NCBI RefSeq assembly: GCF_025660475.1
Contig: NZ_JAOUSF010000002.1
Span: 310,001 to 374,000 of the forward strand
Direction of reading: 5' to 3'
From: Perspicuibacillus lycopersici
GTDB lineage: Bacteria > Bacillota > Bacilli > Bacillales > Caldibacillaceae
DNA length: 64,000 bases
Shown here: piece by piece, positions 25,487-35,112 of the stretch
How positions within the stretch are numbered: position 1 is the first letter of the stretch
Layout: every line of letters starts with the position of its first letter
Notes under the pieces: model-generated
What the model was told of the DNA's origin: nothing
Databases searched by the model: none
Seen by the model: the letters and a program-made list of their open reading frames with translations, nothing else
Position numbers and translations under genes: made by a program

Positions 25487-26536
25487 TTATTCTGCTTTTA
25501 CTAAAATTTTGATGTGATTTCTTTCTCTTAATAATCCTTCAAATCCCTCATCAATTACTTCATCAAGTGTAATTCGTTTCGTTACTAGCTTGTCTGCAGG
25601 GAAATAACCTTGTGCCATTAAGCTAATAACTGCTGGAAATACGTCGCGGTATCCAATGATTCCATTGATTGTGCGTTCTTTCATGACAATATTTTGTGGG
25701 TGTAAGGATGCTTCTCTTTCAAAGATACTTACAATCATTGTTTCACCATTGAATTTTGTTGATAAAATTGCTTGGGTTAATACTGGTGGTACGCCTGTTA
25801 CTTCATATGCAACATCCACGCCGCCATTTGTTAACTGGTGAATTTGTTCAACAACATCCCCTTTGTTTGGATCAATCGCAATTGCACCTAGCTCCTCTGC
25901 CTTTGCTCGACGTTGTTCAGATAATTCAACTGCATAGATTTCTCCAGCACCTGCTGCCTTTAATGCTTCAATAACTAATAATCCGATAGGACCTGTTCCG
26001 AAAACAGCTGCCTTATCGCCTACTTTTAATTTACTTTGTTTTACAGCGTGTAGTGCAACTGCGGATGGCTCGACAAGTGCACCTTGTTCATAGGATACGG
26101 TTTCTGGTAATTTATGCAGCATATGTTCTGGTACAGCAGCAAATTCAGAAAAACCACCGCCGCCTCCACATAGACCATAAAATCCCATTTTTTCACATAA
26201 ATTATATTTACCTTGTTTACATGCTTCACATTCTCCACAGGAGTAAATCGGTTCAATAGCCACACGGTCTCCTACAGCGACTCTTGTTACACCTTCGCCA
26301 ACTTCTAAAACTTGTCCGGCAAATTCATGACCCATCACAATTGGAGCCTTTCCTCCACTTAATGGATGTGGAGCTTCTGTTGGAATGAAGATTGGACCAG
26401 CGGTGTATTCATGCAAATCACTACCGCAAATTCCACACCATTCCACTTTAATTTTTACTTCATTTTTCTTTGGAGTTGGTTCCTCAATATTATCTAATCG
26501 CAAGTCTTTCACACCATACCATCGTAATGCTTTCAT
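25487..26536 (-). CDS. bdhA: zinc-dependent (R,R)-2,3-butanediol dehydrogenase
   Basis: This is a medium-chain zinc alcohol dehydrogenase of 349 residues. The catalytic zinc site is CGICGSDLHE (Cys34) and GHEFAGQV, the structural zinc cysteines are in CGECEACKQGKYNLC, and the NAD loop is AVFGTGPIGLLVIEALK. The sequence matches the BdhA/butanediol dehydrogenase branch (YTAGPIFIPTEAPHPLSG insert). It interconverts acetoin and 2,3-butanediol with NADH. A near-perfect Rex operator overlaps the promoter, which fits redox control of this fermentation step. A terminator follows at 25388. Confidence 0.88.
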   Translation of the reverse strand: MKALRWYGVKDLRLDNIEEPTPKKNEVKIKVEWCGICGSDLHEYTAGPIFIPTEAPHPLSGGKAPIVMGHEFAGQVLEVGEGVTRVAVGDRVAIEPIYSCGECEACKQGKYNLCEKMGFYGLCGGGGGFSEFAAVPEHMLHKLPETVSYEQGALVEPSAVALHAVKQSKLKVGDKAAVFGTGPIGLLVIEALKAAGAGEIYAVELSEQRRAKAEELGAIAIDPNKGDVVEQIHQLTNGGVDVAYEVTGVPPVLTQAILSTKFNGETMIVSIFEREASLHPQNIVMKERTINGIIGYRDVFPAVISLMAQGYFPADKLVTKRITLDEVIDEGFEGLLRERNHIKILVKAE

Positions 26537-26574
26537 ACTATCGACCCTTTCATTGTGGAATACCTTACATGTAT

Positions 26575-26603
26575 AGTATACAACTTTGTGAAGAACATCA
26601 CAA
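26575..26603 (-). promoter_or_regulatory. bdhA promoter with Rex-type operator
   Basis: The minus strand has -35 TTGTGA, a 17-bp spacer and -10 TATACT. The 18-bp sequence at 26586-26603, TTGTGAAGAACATCACAA, matches the Rex consensus TTGTGAA-N4-TTCACAA at all but one fixed position and covers the -35. Rex releases DNA when NADH is high, so bdhA should be induced under low oxygen. Confidence 0.72.
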
Positions 26604-26776
26604 GTAGTATTTTGAAAATTGGTAGTTTGGTGATTTTTTTAGTTTGTGGGAGGGTTTTGTGAATGGATTTTTTAGGGGGGAATTGGAGAGTTGTTTTATT
26701 CCTCCGATCCGAAGGTGATAGTTATTAACTTATTTATTATTTTCATAGATTTTGGTTTGGCAAGGTTTCCTGGTAG

Positions 26777-27916
26777 CTTTCCTTTTGTGATTCGCTATCT
26801 CTTGGATTTCGGAGTTTTTGTTCACTTTCCTTTTGAAGCCTTCTGTCATTCGGATTTTGCTTAGGGTTCTTGTTCACTTTCCTTTTGATAGCTTCCGTCA
26901 ATCGGATTTTGGTTAGGGTTCTTGTTCACTTTCCTTTTGATAGCTTCCGTCAATCGGATTTGGGCGGGTTTTCTTGTTCACTTTCCTTTTGATAGTTTCC
27001 GTCAATCGGATTTTGCTTGGGGTTCTTGTTCACTTTCCTGTTGATAGCTTCCGTCAATCGGATTTTGCTTGGGGTTCTCGCTTACTTTCCTTTTGATACC
27101 TTCTATCAATCGGATTTTGCTTGGATTTCTCGCTTACTTTCCTTTTGATACCTTCTATCAATCGGATTTTGGTGGGTTTTCTCGCTCACTTTCCTTTTGA
27201 TAGCTTCCGTCAATCGGATTTTGGCGGGATTTTTCGCTTACTTTCCTTTTGATATCTTCTATCAATCGGGTTTTGGTGGGTTTTCTCGCTCACTTTCCTT
27301 TTGATAGCTTCCGTCAATGGGATTTTGCTTGGGGTTCTTGTTCACTTTCCTTTTGATAGCTTCCGTCATTCGGATTTTGCTTGGGGTTCTTGTTCACTTT
27401 CATTTTTATAGCTTCCGTCATTCGGATTTTGCTTGGATTTCTTGTTTACTTTTCTTTTGATAGCTTCCGTCAATCGGATTTTGCTTGGGGTTCTTGTTCA
27501 CTTTCCTTTTGATAGCTTCCGTCAATCGGATTTTGCTTGGGTTTCTTGCTTACTTTCCTTTTGATAGCTTCCGTCAATCGGATTTTGCTTGGGGTTCTCG
27601 CTTACTTTCCTTTTGATACCTTCTATCAATCGGATTTACGCTCGATTTCTTGTTTACTTTCCTTTTGATAGCTTCCGTCAATCGGATTTGGGCTCGATTT
27701 TTCGCTCACTTTCCTTTTGATAGCTTCGGTCAATCGGATTTACGCTCGATATCTTGTTCACTTTCCTTTTAATAGCTTCTATCAATCGGATTTACGCTCG
27801 ATTTCTTGTTTACTTTCCTTTTGATAGCTTCCGTCAATCGGATTTGGGTTGGGTTTCTTGCTCACTTTCCTTTTGATAGCTTCCGTCAATGGGATTTGGG
27901 CTCGATTTCCAGTTGA
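26777..27916. repeat. array 1 of 52-bp tandem repeats (about 22 copies)
   Basis: CTTTCC recurs exactly every 52 bp from 26825 to 27865 (21 copies, no indel in 1,040 bp), with one degenerate copy at 26777 spaced 48 bp. The unit begins CTTTCCTTTTGATAGC, goes on through a TTCCGTCAATCGGATTTT-like part and a more variable G/T-rich tail. Within each unit TTGATA and CGTCAA or TATCAA form a dyad 5 bp apart. A 52-bp period is not a multiple of 3, so it is not coding. It separates bdhA from the NERD-domain gene. Confidence 0.9.
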
Positions 27917-28115
27917 TACAGCTAAAGATGCTGAATCAACTGGGGAAGCTCCTCTTAAAAACAGGAGATTTTTTAATTGAAATTTTCTAAATATTACCGT
28001 ATAATCCTGATTGAATAACCTTAGACCCTACCTCATTAATTCTCCAGAACTTCTACCTTTTCTAAAAAAATCTATCCATAACGCACCAAAATATATTTAA
28101 GAAAGGAAAGAGTTT

Positions 28116-29024
28116 ATGATTTTGAAAGAAAGAATAGAATCAGTAGAACTTCAAATAATGCGCTATTTAATGAATCGGGTGAACCTTACGGAAAAGGAAA
28201 AATATCACTATTTAAATCTGGAAAAAGGATTTGAAGGAGAGATAAAATTTGACCAGCTCATTGAAAATCTTCAGGAAGAAAAGTATATAATAAACGATTT
28301 ACTCCTTGAGGTTAACAACTCTTTTTTTCAAATAGATACAATAATTATTTTGCAAGGAGTTATTCATTTTTTTGAAATAAAAAATTACGAAGGGGATTAT
28401 TATTTAGACTCTGAAAAACTTTATAGTGTTAAAACTAGTCGTGAATATAAAAACCCTATTATTCAGCTTAAAAGGACAGAAACACTATTCCGACAACTCC
28501 TTCAAAACCTCAATCAAAATTTTCTTGTAGAAGGCCACGTACTCTTTATTAATCCCGAGTTCACTCTTTATCAAGCCCCTATGGATCAACCAATTATTCT
28601 ACCAACTCAGATAAAAAGATTTTTTCAAGATATAAAAAAGATGCCATCAAAACTCCATGATGGGCACAGAAAATTAGCTCAACAATTGATATCATTACAC
28701 CAACCAAATTATCCATTTACTTCGATTCCAAGTTTTAATTACGAGCAAGTAAGGAAAGGAATTACCTGTGTAAATTGCAATTCATTTTCACTTCTAACAA
28801 AAGGATGGAAATGCATTTGCTCAGAGTGTGGGCAGGAAGAGTTAATTTCTAAAGCCGTAATTAGGAGTGTAGAAGAGTTCAAACTTCTCTTTCCTACTGA
28901 AAAAATAACCACTAATGCAATCCATAAATGGTGTAAGATAGTACAATCTAAACAACGAATTGGTTACATTTTGGGAAAACATTTTAAAAAAGTGGGAAAT
29001 CATCGATGGTCATATTATGAATAA
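28116..29024 (+). CDS. NERD-domain protein with C-terminal zinc ribbon
   Basis: The 302 residues show a nuclease-related domain: GFEGEIKFDQLI (about 38-49), VNNSFFQIDTIIIL (Asp73), then HFFEIKNYEGDYY (Glu87, Lys89), the E/D-Glu-x-Lys pattern of NERD and restriction-like folds. A zinc ribbon lies at about 217-243 (CVNC...CSECG), and a helical tail at the end. It starts after GAAAGGAAAGAG. NERD proteins are often plasmid- or defence-linked, but biochemical function is largely unknown. Arrays 1 and 2 lie on either side, leaving this gene as an island between repeats. Confidence 0.85.
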   Translation: MILKERIESVELQIMRYLMNRVNLTEKEKYHYLNLEKGFEGEIKFDQLIENLQEEKYIINDLLLEVNNSFFQIDTIIILQGVIHFFEIKNYEGDYYLDSEKLYSVKTSREYKNPIIQLKRTETLFRQLLQNLNQNFLVEGHVLFINPEFTLYQAPMDQPIILPTQIKRFFQDIKKMPSKLHDGHRKLAQQLISLHQPNYPFTSIPSFNYEQVRKGITCVNCNSFSLLTKGWKCICSECGQEELISKAVIRSVEEFKLLFPTEKITTNAIHKWCKIVQSKQRIGYILGKHFKKVGNHRWSYYE

Positions 29025-29150
29025 CTGGTATCGATCGGAACTGATGATTCATTACATTATAGATGTGGATAGAAATAGTTTAGATGAGGATTACTATAGA
29101 TTCGTTTTCGGGAGTCTACTTGTCTTCTTTCTAAAATAGATTCCGATTGT

Positions 29151-30000
29151 TCTCTTTGCTCACTTTCCTGTTGATACTGTCTATCAAACGGTTTTCCAAT
29201 CGATTCCTTGCTCACTTTCCTATTGATACTGTCTATCAAACGGATTTCCAATCGATTCCTTGCTCACTTTCCTGTTGATCCTACCTATCAAACGGATTTC
29301 CAATCGATTCCTTGCTCACTTTCCTATTGATACTGTCTATCAAACGGATTCCCAATCGATTCCTTGCTCACTTTCCTGTTGATACTGTCTATCAAAAAAA
29401 TTTCCAATCGATTCCTTGCTCACTTTCCTGTTGATACTGTCTATCAAAAAAATTTCCAATCGATTCCTTGCTCACTTTCCTGTTGATACTGTCTATCAAA
29501 CGAATTTCCAATCGATTCCTTGCTCACTTTCCTTTTGATCCTACCTATCAAGCGGATTTCCAATCGATTCCTTGCTCACTTTCCTGTTGATACTGTCTAT
29601 CAAGCGGATTCCCAATCGATTCCTTGCTCACTTTCCTATTGATACTGTCTATCAAAAAGATTTCCAATCGATTCCTTGCTCACTTTCCTGTTGATACTGT
29701 CTATCAAAAAGATTTCCAATCGATTCCTTGCTCACTTTCCTGTTGATACTGTCTATCAAACGGATTTCCAATCGATTCCTTGCTCACTTTCCTGTTGATA
29801 CAGTCTATCAAACGGATTACAACTAGTTTACCTTCCCAGTTTCCTTCTGAGACCCTTTAATCAAATGAGTTTCCAACGGACTTCCTTTGGATACCCTCTA
29901 ATCAAGTCAATTTCCAACGGACTTCCTTTGGATACCCTCTAATCAAATCAATTTCCAACGGATTCCCTTTGGATACCTTCTATCAATGAATTTCATTACA
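29151..30000. repeat. array 2 of 52-bp repeats (13 copies) plus four 41-bp units
   Basis: CTTTCC recurs every 52 bp from 29163 to 29787 (13 copies). The core TTGATACTGTCTATCAA is a perfect 6-bp inverted repeat with a 5-bp centre, followed by ACGGATTTCCAATCGATTC. From about 29840 the same theme continues as four 41-bp units (29840, 29881, 29922, 29963) lacking the 11-bp tail. Open frames that cross this region on the minus strand are repeat artefacts. The array lies between the NERD gene and the acetyltransferase. Confidence 0.9.
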
Positions 30001-30005
30001 ATCGC

Positions 30006-30518
30006 TTAAATCGCCTTTTCATAACAATAATACCTTTGATGCCCCTCTGGTTTGAACGTAAAGCGGATTTCGCCGCGTTTTTCGTAGCCTTTGCGTTCAT
30101 AGAATTTCCAGGCGGAAGGGTTTCCAGCAAAGGCGTCGAGGCGAATGCTTGTGTAGCCCCGTGCTTTCGCATGTTCTTCTACTAGGCGGAGGAGAGTGCT
30201 GCCGAGGCCTTGGCGTTGAAAATCCGGGTGGATGCAAAATGTATGGACAATTAAACAATCCGATTCTTCAAATTGCCAGGAAATTTCCTGCCACTCTTCA
30301 GCTTGCCATTTATTTAAGACGATTGCTCCGGCGATTCTTTCATTTTCCTTTAATACATATAAATGCTCCTCTGCGATGCAATCTGCTAAATATTCACGAT
30401 TGGGGTAGGTTTCATCCCATTGATATATCTCTTTGCTTAATAAATCCGCTTTGCACAATTCATACATTGCGACAATTTCTTCAAAATCGGATTGTTTTGC
30501 GCGTACCATCTCTGTCAT
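30006..30518 (-). CDS. GNAT-family N-acetyltransferase
   Basis: The acetyl-CoA site is HPDFQRQGLGSTLLRLVEEHAKARGYTSIRLD and the C-terminal motif is NPSAWKFYERKGYEKRGEI. AAGG at 9 nt before the ATG at 30518 supports this start over the one 11 codons upstream, giving 170 residues. It ends directly beside array 2. Closest by eye to small-molecule or peptide N-acetyltransferases. The acceptor is unknown. Confidence 0.85.
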   Translation of the reverse strand: MTEMVRAKQSDFEEIVAMYELCKADLLSKEIYQWDETYPNREYLADCIAEEHLYVLKENERIAGAIVLNKWQAEEWQEISWQFEESDCLIVHTFCIHPDFQRQGLGSTLLRLVEEHAKARGYTSIRLDAFAGNPSAWKFYERKGYEKRGEIRFTFKPEGHQRYYCYEKAI

Positions 30519-30617
30519 TTTTCTCACCCTTATCCTGTTGCTTTCACGCAAATTTCTTTTATTTACTTTACTATCTATACTGAAATCGTGATTGACTGAT
30601 AGTTTTCCCGAAAATAA

Positions 30618-31397
30618 CTAAAACATGAATACTCCGTTACTAATATTTAAGATAATCACAAGGATTACAATCGCTTGGTAGGCGATTAAGACTGCTTTAT
30701 CCACTAGAATTTTGCTTAGTTTTGCACCGATTAATGCGCCTAAAATGGCAGCCGGAATAATTGCTAATAAAATGGAAAGGTCAAAGCTGACATAGCCAAC
30801 GGTGAAGCCAATGGTTAAAAATTTTGATAGCTGGGAAAATAAAATTGTTAATATGGAATAGGCCGTTGCTTTTTTTATCGGAATGCCAAAGAAAAACATT
30901 AAGATGGCAACGTTTATTGGACCGCCACCGATTCCTAGTAATGATGCTAAAAAGCCTAAACAAATGCCGATCAAACCGTAGCTAAGTAATCCTGTTAATT
31001 GGAGCGATTTCCAGCCTTTCATCGTGTAAAGCAAGGCAAAAATTAGTGAAATGATGGTGAGCAATATTTGAATCCATTGTACAGTAGAATCTTTTGAAAA
31101 AATAACGAGTAACTGCTCAAATCCAATATTGCCTAATATTCCACCGAAAATCGAACCGATAATTATCATGATTGCTGGTTTTCCTTTAAACCTTCCTCCG
31201 CTTCGCCATTGTCTAATGGTAGATACGAGCGACATCGTTAATACTGCGACACAGGAATAAAAGGATATTGCAACTAGACTGTGGGCACCGATTGCGTCAA
31301 AAATTGGTTTGATGATGACCCCGCCACCCATTCCTGTTAATGAGCCAACGGCATTTGCAAAGATGATCACGAAAAAGTAAATAATTCCGATTGTCAT
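30618..31397 (-). CDS. TauE/SafE-family membrane permease
   Basis: About eight membrane helices and two TauE-type motifs are visible: ANAVGSLTGMGGGVIIKPIF (N-terminal) and LLGIGGGPINVAILMFFFG (C-terminal), internally duplicated as in this family of sulfite or sulfonate exporters. GGAAGTGGAG precedes the ATG at 31397, giving 259 residues rather than the longer frame. The substrate is unknown. It is a single gene downstream of none of its neighbours. Confidence 0.85.
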   Translation of the reverse strand: MTIGIIYFFVIIFANAVGSLTGMGGGVIIKPIFDAIGAHSLVAISFYSCVAVLTMSLVSTIRQWRSGGRFKGKPAIMIIIGSIFGGILGNIGFEQLLVIFSKDSTVQWIQILLTIISLIFALLYTMKGWKSLQLTGLLSYGLIGICLGFLASLLGIGGGPINVAILMFFFGIPIKKATAYSILTILFSQLSKFLTIGFTVGYVSFDLSILLAIIPAAILGALIGAKLSKILVDKAVLIAYQAIVILVIILNISNGVFMF

Positions 31398-31523
31398 GAA
31401 AACTCCACTTCCTATGAAATAGTTGTTTGTCTTATAGAATAAGTCTATCATACTATTATTTTGTCATTTAATAGGAAGTTATCTTTTTTCGTAAGCTTTT
31501 GTAAAAAATTTTTAAAAATAAAA

Positions 31524-31551
31524 AATCCCTCCACTTAATGTAGAGGGGATT
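31524..31551 (-). terminator. intrinsic terminator of the GH3 gene
   Basis: AATCCC/TCCAC pairs with GTAGAGGGGATT around a short loop. On the minus strand a T run follows. Confidence 0.7.
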
Positions 31552-31556
31552 GATAA

Positions 31557-33701
31557 CTATTTTAGTATAATTTTTATCGATTGGACGTCTCTACTGTTTG
31601 GTCCGACGAAAAGTTCGAAGGTTCCTGGATCACTTTGCCATTGAAGGTCAGAGTGATAATAACGTAATTGTTCTTCCGTTAACGTAAAGGTGATTGTTTT
31701 TCTTTCACCTGGTTGTAAGCTTACTTTTTCAAAAGCTTTTAGCTCCTTCACAGGGCGAACAATTTCACCTGCAATATCCCGAATATAAAATTGAACGATT
31801 TCCTCACCAGCTAGCTCCCCACTGTTTGTCACATCCACTTGGATTTGAATTGGGTTATCCTTTGTTAAAACCGTACTTGTTACTTGCATTTCACTATAGG
31901 TAAAAGTTGTATAGCTAAGCCCGAAGCCAAATGGTAGAAGTGGCTCAATTGGGATGTCCAAATATCGCGTACCATATGGTCCACTTTGTGGGCGACCGGT
32001 GTTAAAGTGATTATAATACACCGGAATTTGGCCGACCGAATACGGGAATGACATTGTTAGTTTACCGGATGGATTAACATCACCAAATAATACATCACAA
32101 ATTGCATTACCCCCTTCTGTTCCTGGGAACCAAACATCTAGTATCGCATCACTTTCTTCAAATACGCCATGTAAATCGAGTGGTCGGCCATTAAAAAGGA
32201 TGGTAACGATCGGTTTATTTAATGCCTTTATTTGTTTCACTAGCTCTAGTTGGACGGCTGGTAATTGAATACTTGCACGGCTATTCGATTCCCCAGACAT
32301 CCATGCTGCTTCCCCAAGCGCTAATACAATAATATCTGCATTTTTTGCAGTTTCGATCGCTTCCGCGAGCATTTCCGCTGTACTAGTTTCTACCTCGCAG
32401 CCTTGGGCAACTACTAGATTCGCTACATCCGTTTTTGCGACGAATCCATCAAAAATGGAAACAGCCTGGTCCTGTGCCCCTAACCATGACCATGAGCCTA
32501 AAATGTCTTTGCTTTTCGCGAACGGACCAATTAACGCAAGCTTTTTGTCCCTTTGTAAGGGTAGTGTTTGATTTTGATTTTTTAATAACACAAAGGATTT
32601 TGCTGCTACTTCACGGGCAGCCTTGCGATGTTCTGCGCTTAAGACTACTTCTTTTTCCCGAAGCTCATCTGCTCCTCTGTACGGATTTTCAAATAAGCCA
32701 AGCTTGTCCTTCAATTGCAAAACGCGCAGGACAGCTTGATCAATTTCTGCTTCCTCGATGCTTCCCTCTTGTACTAATTCCTCTAAATGATGGACATAGC
32801 ATGGGGACATCATTTCGATATCAACTCCAGCGCGCATCGCTTTATACGCTGCCTCTTTTTCATCCTCAGCGACTCCGTGAGGAATTAATTCCTTCACCGC
32901 ACCCCAGTCTGAAATGAGAACTCCTTGGAAGCCCCATTCCTCACGCAAAATGTCTTTCATGAGATGCTTGTTTGCGGAGGCTGGAATTCCATCAACGGTA
33001 TTGAAGGAGGTCATTATTAATTCGGCACCTTCATCCAAGCCAGCTTTATAGGCAGGTAAGTAGTGCTCACGCATTTGTCGCTCACTCATATTGACAGTGT
33101 TGTAATCGCGCCCACCCTCTGGGGCACCATATGCGGCAAAATGCTTCACACATGCTGCAACGCGACCGACATCATTTGTCAAATCCTTGCCCTGGAATCC
33201 GCGGACAAACGCTCTAGCAAATTCACTATTTAAGAACGGATCCTCACCGGTAGATTCCATCACTCGTCCCCAGCGTGGATCTCTTACTAAATCGACCATT
33301 GGTGCAAATGTCACATGAACGCCTGATACTGCTGTCTCGAGTGCCGCAACCTCTGCACTTTTTTCGGCTAAATTCAAATCCCAAGTTGCCCCGATACCAA
33401 GCGGGATTGGAAAAATCGTTTTGTAGCCGTGAATAACATCTGCCATAAATAATAATGGAATCCCGTGGCGATTATGCTTTAAATATTCCTTTTGCAGCTT
33501 GATAACCTCTGATGCCCCAGATATACCAAGGACTGAGCCTGTATGATGTAATGTATCAAGATCCATATTCATTTCCTCTAGCGGACCTGTAATTTCACTA
33601 TCTTTTGCATCAAAGGCCACACCGGATAATTGTATTAATTGTGCAATCTTTTCCTTTAACGTTAGCTGGTCAATAATATTCAGCAATTGTTGGTTTTCCA
33701 T
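31557..33701 (-). CDS. GH3 family beta-glucosidase
   Basis: The 714 residues (ATG at 33701 with AGGA 6 nt upstream; the longer frame to 33857 has no better site) have the three GH3 parts. The (beta/alpha)8 domain has MVDLVRDPRWGRVMESTGEDP and the nucleophile Asp in GVLISDWGAVKEL. The alpha/beta sandwich follows with LIGPFAKSKDILGSWSW. The C-terminal fibronectin-III-like module has GEEIVQFYIRD. No signal peptide is seen, so it acts inside the cell on imported beta-glucosides or xylosides. It follows the galactonate dehydratase gene by 204 bp and closes the cluster. Confidence 0.87.
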   Translation of the reverse strand: MENQQLLNIIDQLTLKEKIAQLIQLSGVAFDAKDSEITGPLEEMNMDLDTLHHTGSVLGISGASEVIKLQKEYLKHNRHGIPLLFMADVIHGYKTIFPIPLGIGATWDLNLAEKSAEVAALETAVSGVHVTFAPMVDLVRDPRWGRVMESTGEDPFLNSEFARAFVRGFQGKDLTNDVGRVAACVKHFAAYGAPEGGRDYNTVNMSERQMREHYLPAYKAGLDEGAELIMTSFNTVDGIPASANKHLMKDILREEWGFQGVLISDWGAVKELIPHGVAEDEKEAAYKAMRAGVDIEMMSPCYVHHLEELVQEGSIEEAEIDQAVLRVLQLKDKLGLFENPYRGADELREKEVVLSAEHRKAAREVAAKSFVLLKNQNQTLPLQRDKKLALIGPFAKSKDILGSWSWLGAQDQAVSIFDGFVAKTDVANLVVAQGCEVETSTAEMLAEAIETAKNADIIVLALGEAAWMSGESNSRASIQLPAVQLELVKQIKALNKPIVTILFNGRPLDLHGVFEESDAILDVWFPGTEGGNAICDVLFGDVNPSGKLTMSFPYSVGQIPVYYNHFNTGRPQSGPYGTRYLDIPIEPLLPFGFGLSYTTFTYSEMQVTSTVLTKDNPIQIQVDVTNSGELAGEEIVQFYIRDIAGEIVRPVKELKAFEKVSLQPGERKTITFTLTEEQLRYYHSDLQWQSDPGTFELFVGPNSRDVQSIKIILK

Positions 33702-33905
33702 AATGATCCTACTTCCCTCTAGTTTTATTATTTTTGCCTGAACAAGATGCTTGTATCTTATTATTCTATCAAAATAATCAGTCGTTTGTAATCCCTTACA
33801 TTGTTTATAAGATAAAAAATAGAGGGCTGTTCCATCGTGCTTTTTCGTTTCTAGCACAAAAGCTCAGTCCTCAAAAATATACATATACGCTAGTTTTCTA
33901 GTTTG

Positions 33906-35057
33906 TTACCACTCTGCAATCGTTCCATCCTTATGCCGCCAAACCGGATTTTTCCAGTTATGACCAATTTCTGCTTGCTTTCTAACAAACGCTTCATTAA
34001 TTACCACACCGAGTCCTGGTCCCTTTGGAATTTCAACAAACCCGTCTTTATATTCAAATACCGTTGGGTCCTCGAGGTAATCGAGTAAATCATTTCCTCG
34101 ATTATAATGAATGCCAAGACTTTGCTCTTGAATGAACACATTGTGGCTAACTGCATCCACTTGTAAACAAGCAGCGAGCGCAATCGGACCTAATGGACAA
34201 TGTGGTGCAACTGCAACATCATAAGCCTCTGCCATCGCAAAAATTTTTCGGCATTCGGTTATCCCGCCCGCATGGGAAAGATCTGGCTGAATGATTGCAA
34301 TCGAACCGCTTGCTAGTGCATCCTTAAAGTCCCAGCGTGAAAACATTCGCTCGCCTGTTGCAATTGGAATTGTCGTTGCTTGGGCGATTTCCTTTAATGC
34401 TTCGTTATTTTCCGGTAGGACTGGTTCTTCAATAAACATTGGCCGATATACTTGTAGTTCATGGGCTAATATTTTTGCCATTGGTTTATGTACTCGACCG
34501 TGAAAATCGATGCCAATTCCAAAATCATCACCAACCGCTTCCCGAACAGCAGCAACCCTTTCGAGCACCATATCGATTTTTTTATAGGAATCGATATACT
34601 GCAATTCCTCTGTTGCATTCATTTTCACTGCTAAAAACCCTGCTGCTTTCCGCTCACTAGCTTCCTCGCCAACTTCACTTGGGCGATCGCCGCCTATCCA
34701 GGAGTATACTTTTACAGAATCCCGACATGCACCACCAAGTAATTCATACACCGGTGCATCGTAGTATTTCCCTTTAATATCCCAAAGTGCTTGATCAATT
34801 CCAGCAATCGCACTCATTAAAATTGGACCGCCACGATAAAAACCAGATCGGTACATCATTTGCCAATGATCTTCAATTCGTAATGGATTTTTCCCGATTA
34901 ATTGCTCCCCTAGCTCTTCCACTGCAGCTTTAACGGTTCTTGCCTTTCCTTCCACAATCGGCTCACCCCAGCCAACAATCCCTTCATCGGTTGCAATTTT
35001 TACAAACAACCATCTTGGTGGTACGATAAAGCATTCTAAACTCGTTATTTTCAACAC
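33906..35057 (-). CDS. dgoD: D-galactonate dehydratase
   Basis: The 383 residues show the enolase superfamily, mandelate racemase subgroup, in full length (E. coli DgoD has 382). Metal ligands appear in [19 protein letters not shown] and TGERMFSRW, and the catalytic His in [12 protein letters not shown]. The GGDRPSEV and [20 protein letters not shown] segments are typical of DgoD. It converts D-galactonate to 2-keto-3-deoxygalactonate. It is the fourth step-gene of the cluster, but array 3 lies between it and dgoK, so cotranscription would have to cross the array. Confidence 0.88.
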   Translation of the reverse strand: MLKITSLECFIVPPRWLFVKIATDEGIVGWGEPIVEGKARTVKAAVEELGEQLIGKNPLRIEDHWQMMYRSGFYRGGPILMSAIAGIDQALWDIKGKYYDAPVYELLGGACRDSVKVYSWIGGDRPSEVGEEASERKAAGFLAVKMNATEELQYIDSYKKIDMVLERVAAVREAVGDDFGIGIDFHGRVHKPMAKILAHELQVYRPMFIEEPVLPENNEALKEIAQATTIPIATGERMFSRWDFKDALASGSIAIIQPDLSHAGGITECRKIFAMAEAYDVAVAPHCPLGPIALAACLQVDAVSHNVFIQEQSLGIHYNRGNDLLDYLEDPTVFEYKDGFVEIPKGPGLGVVINEAFVRKQAEIGHNWKNPVWRHKDGTIAEW

Positions 35058-35112
35058 TTGTCACCTCATTTGTTTTATCAATCAAATGGATTTGAAATTA
35101 ACTTTTTGCTTA

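Noticed and set aside
25487..26536. bdhA-like gene as the missing galactose dehydrogenase of the galactonate route
   Set aside because: Its sequence follows the butanediol dehydrogenase branch, it is 7 kb from the cluster and has a Rex rather than a sugar-regulated promoter.
29057..29251. 64-codon minus-strand frame at the start of array 2
   Set aside because: It is an artefact of the 52-bp repeat, whose period is not a multiple of three. No ribosome site.
26777..30000. CRISPR arrays
   Set aside because: The 52-bp units are similar along their whole length, with no unique spacers and no cas genes nearby. The dyad is inside each unit rather than in a conserved short repeat.
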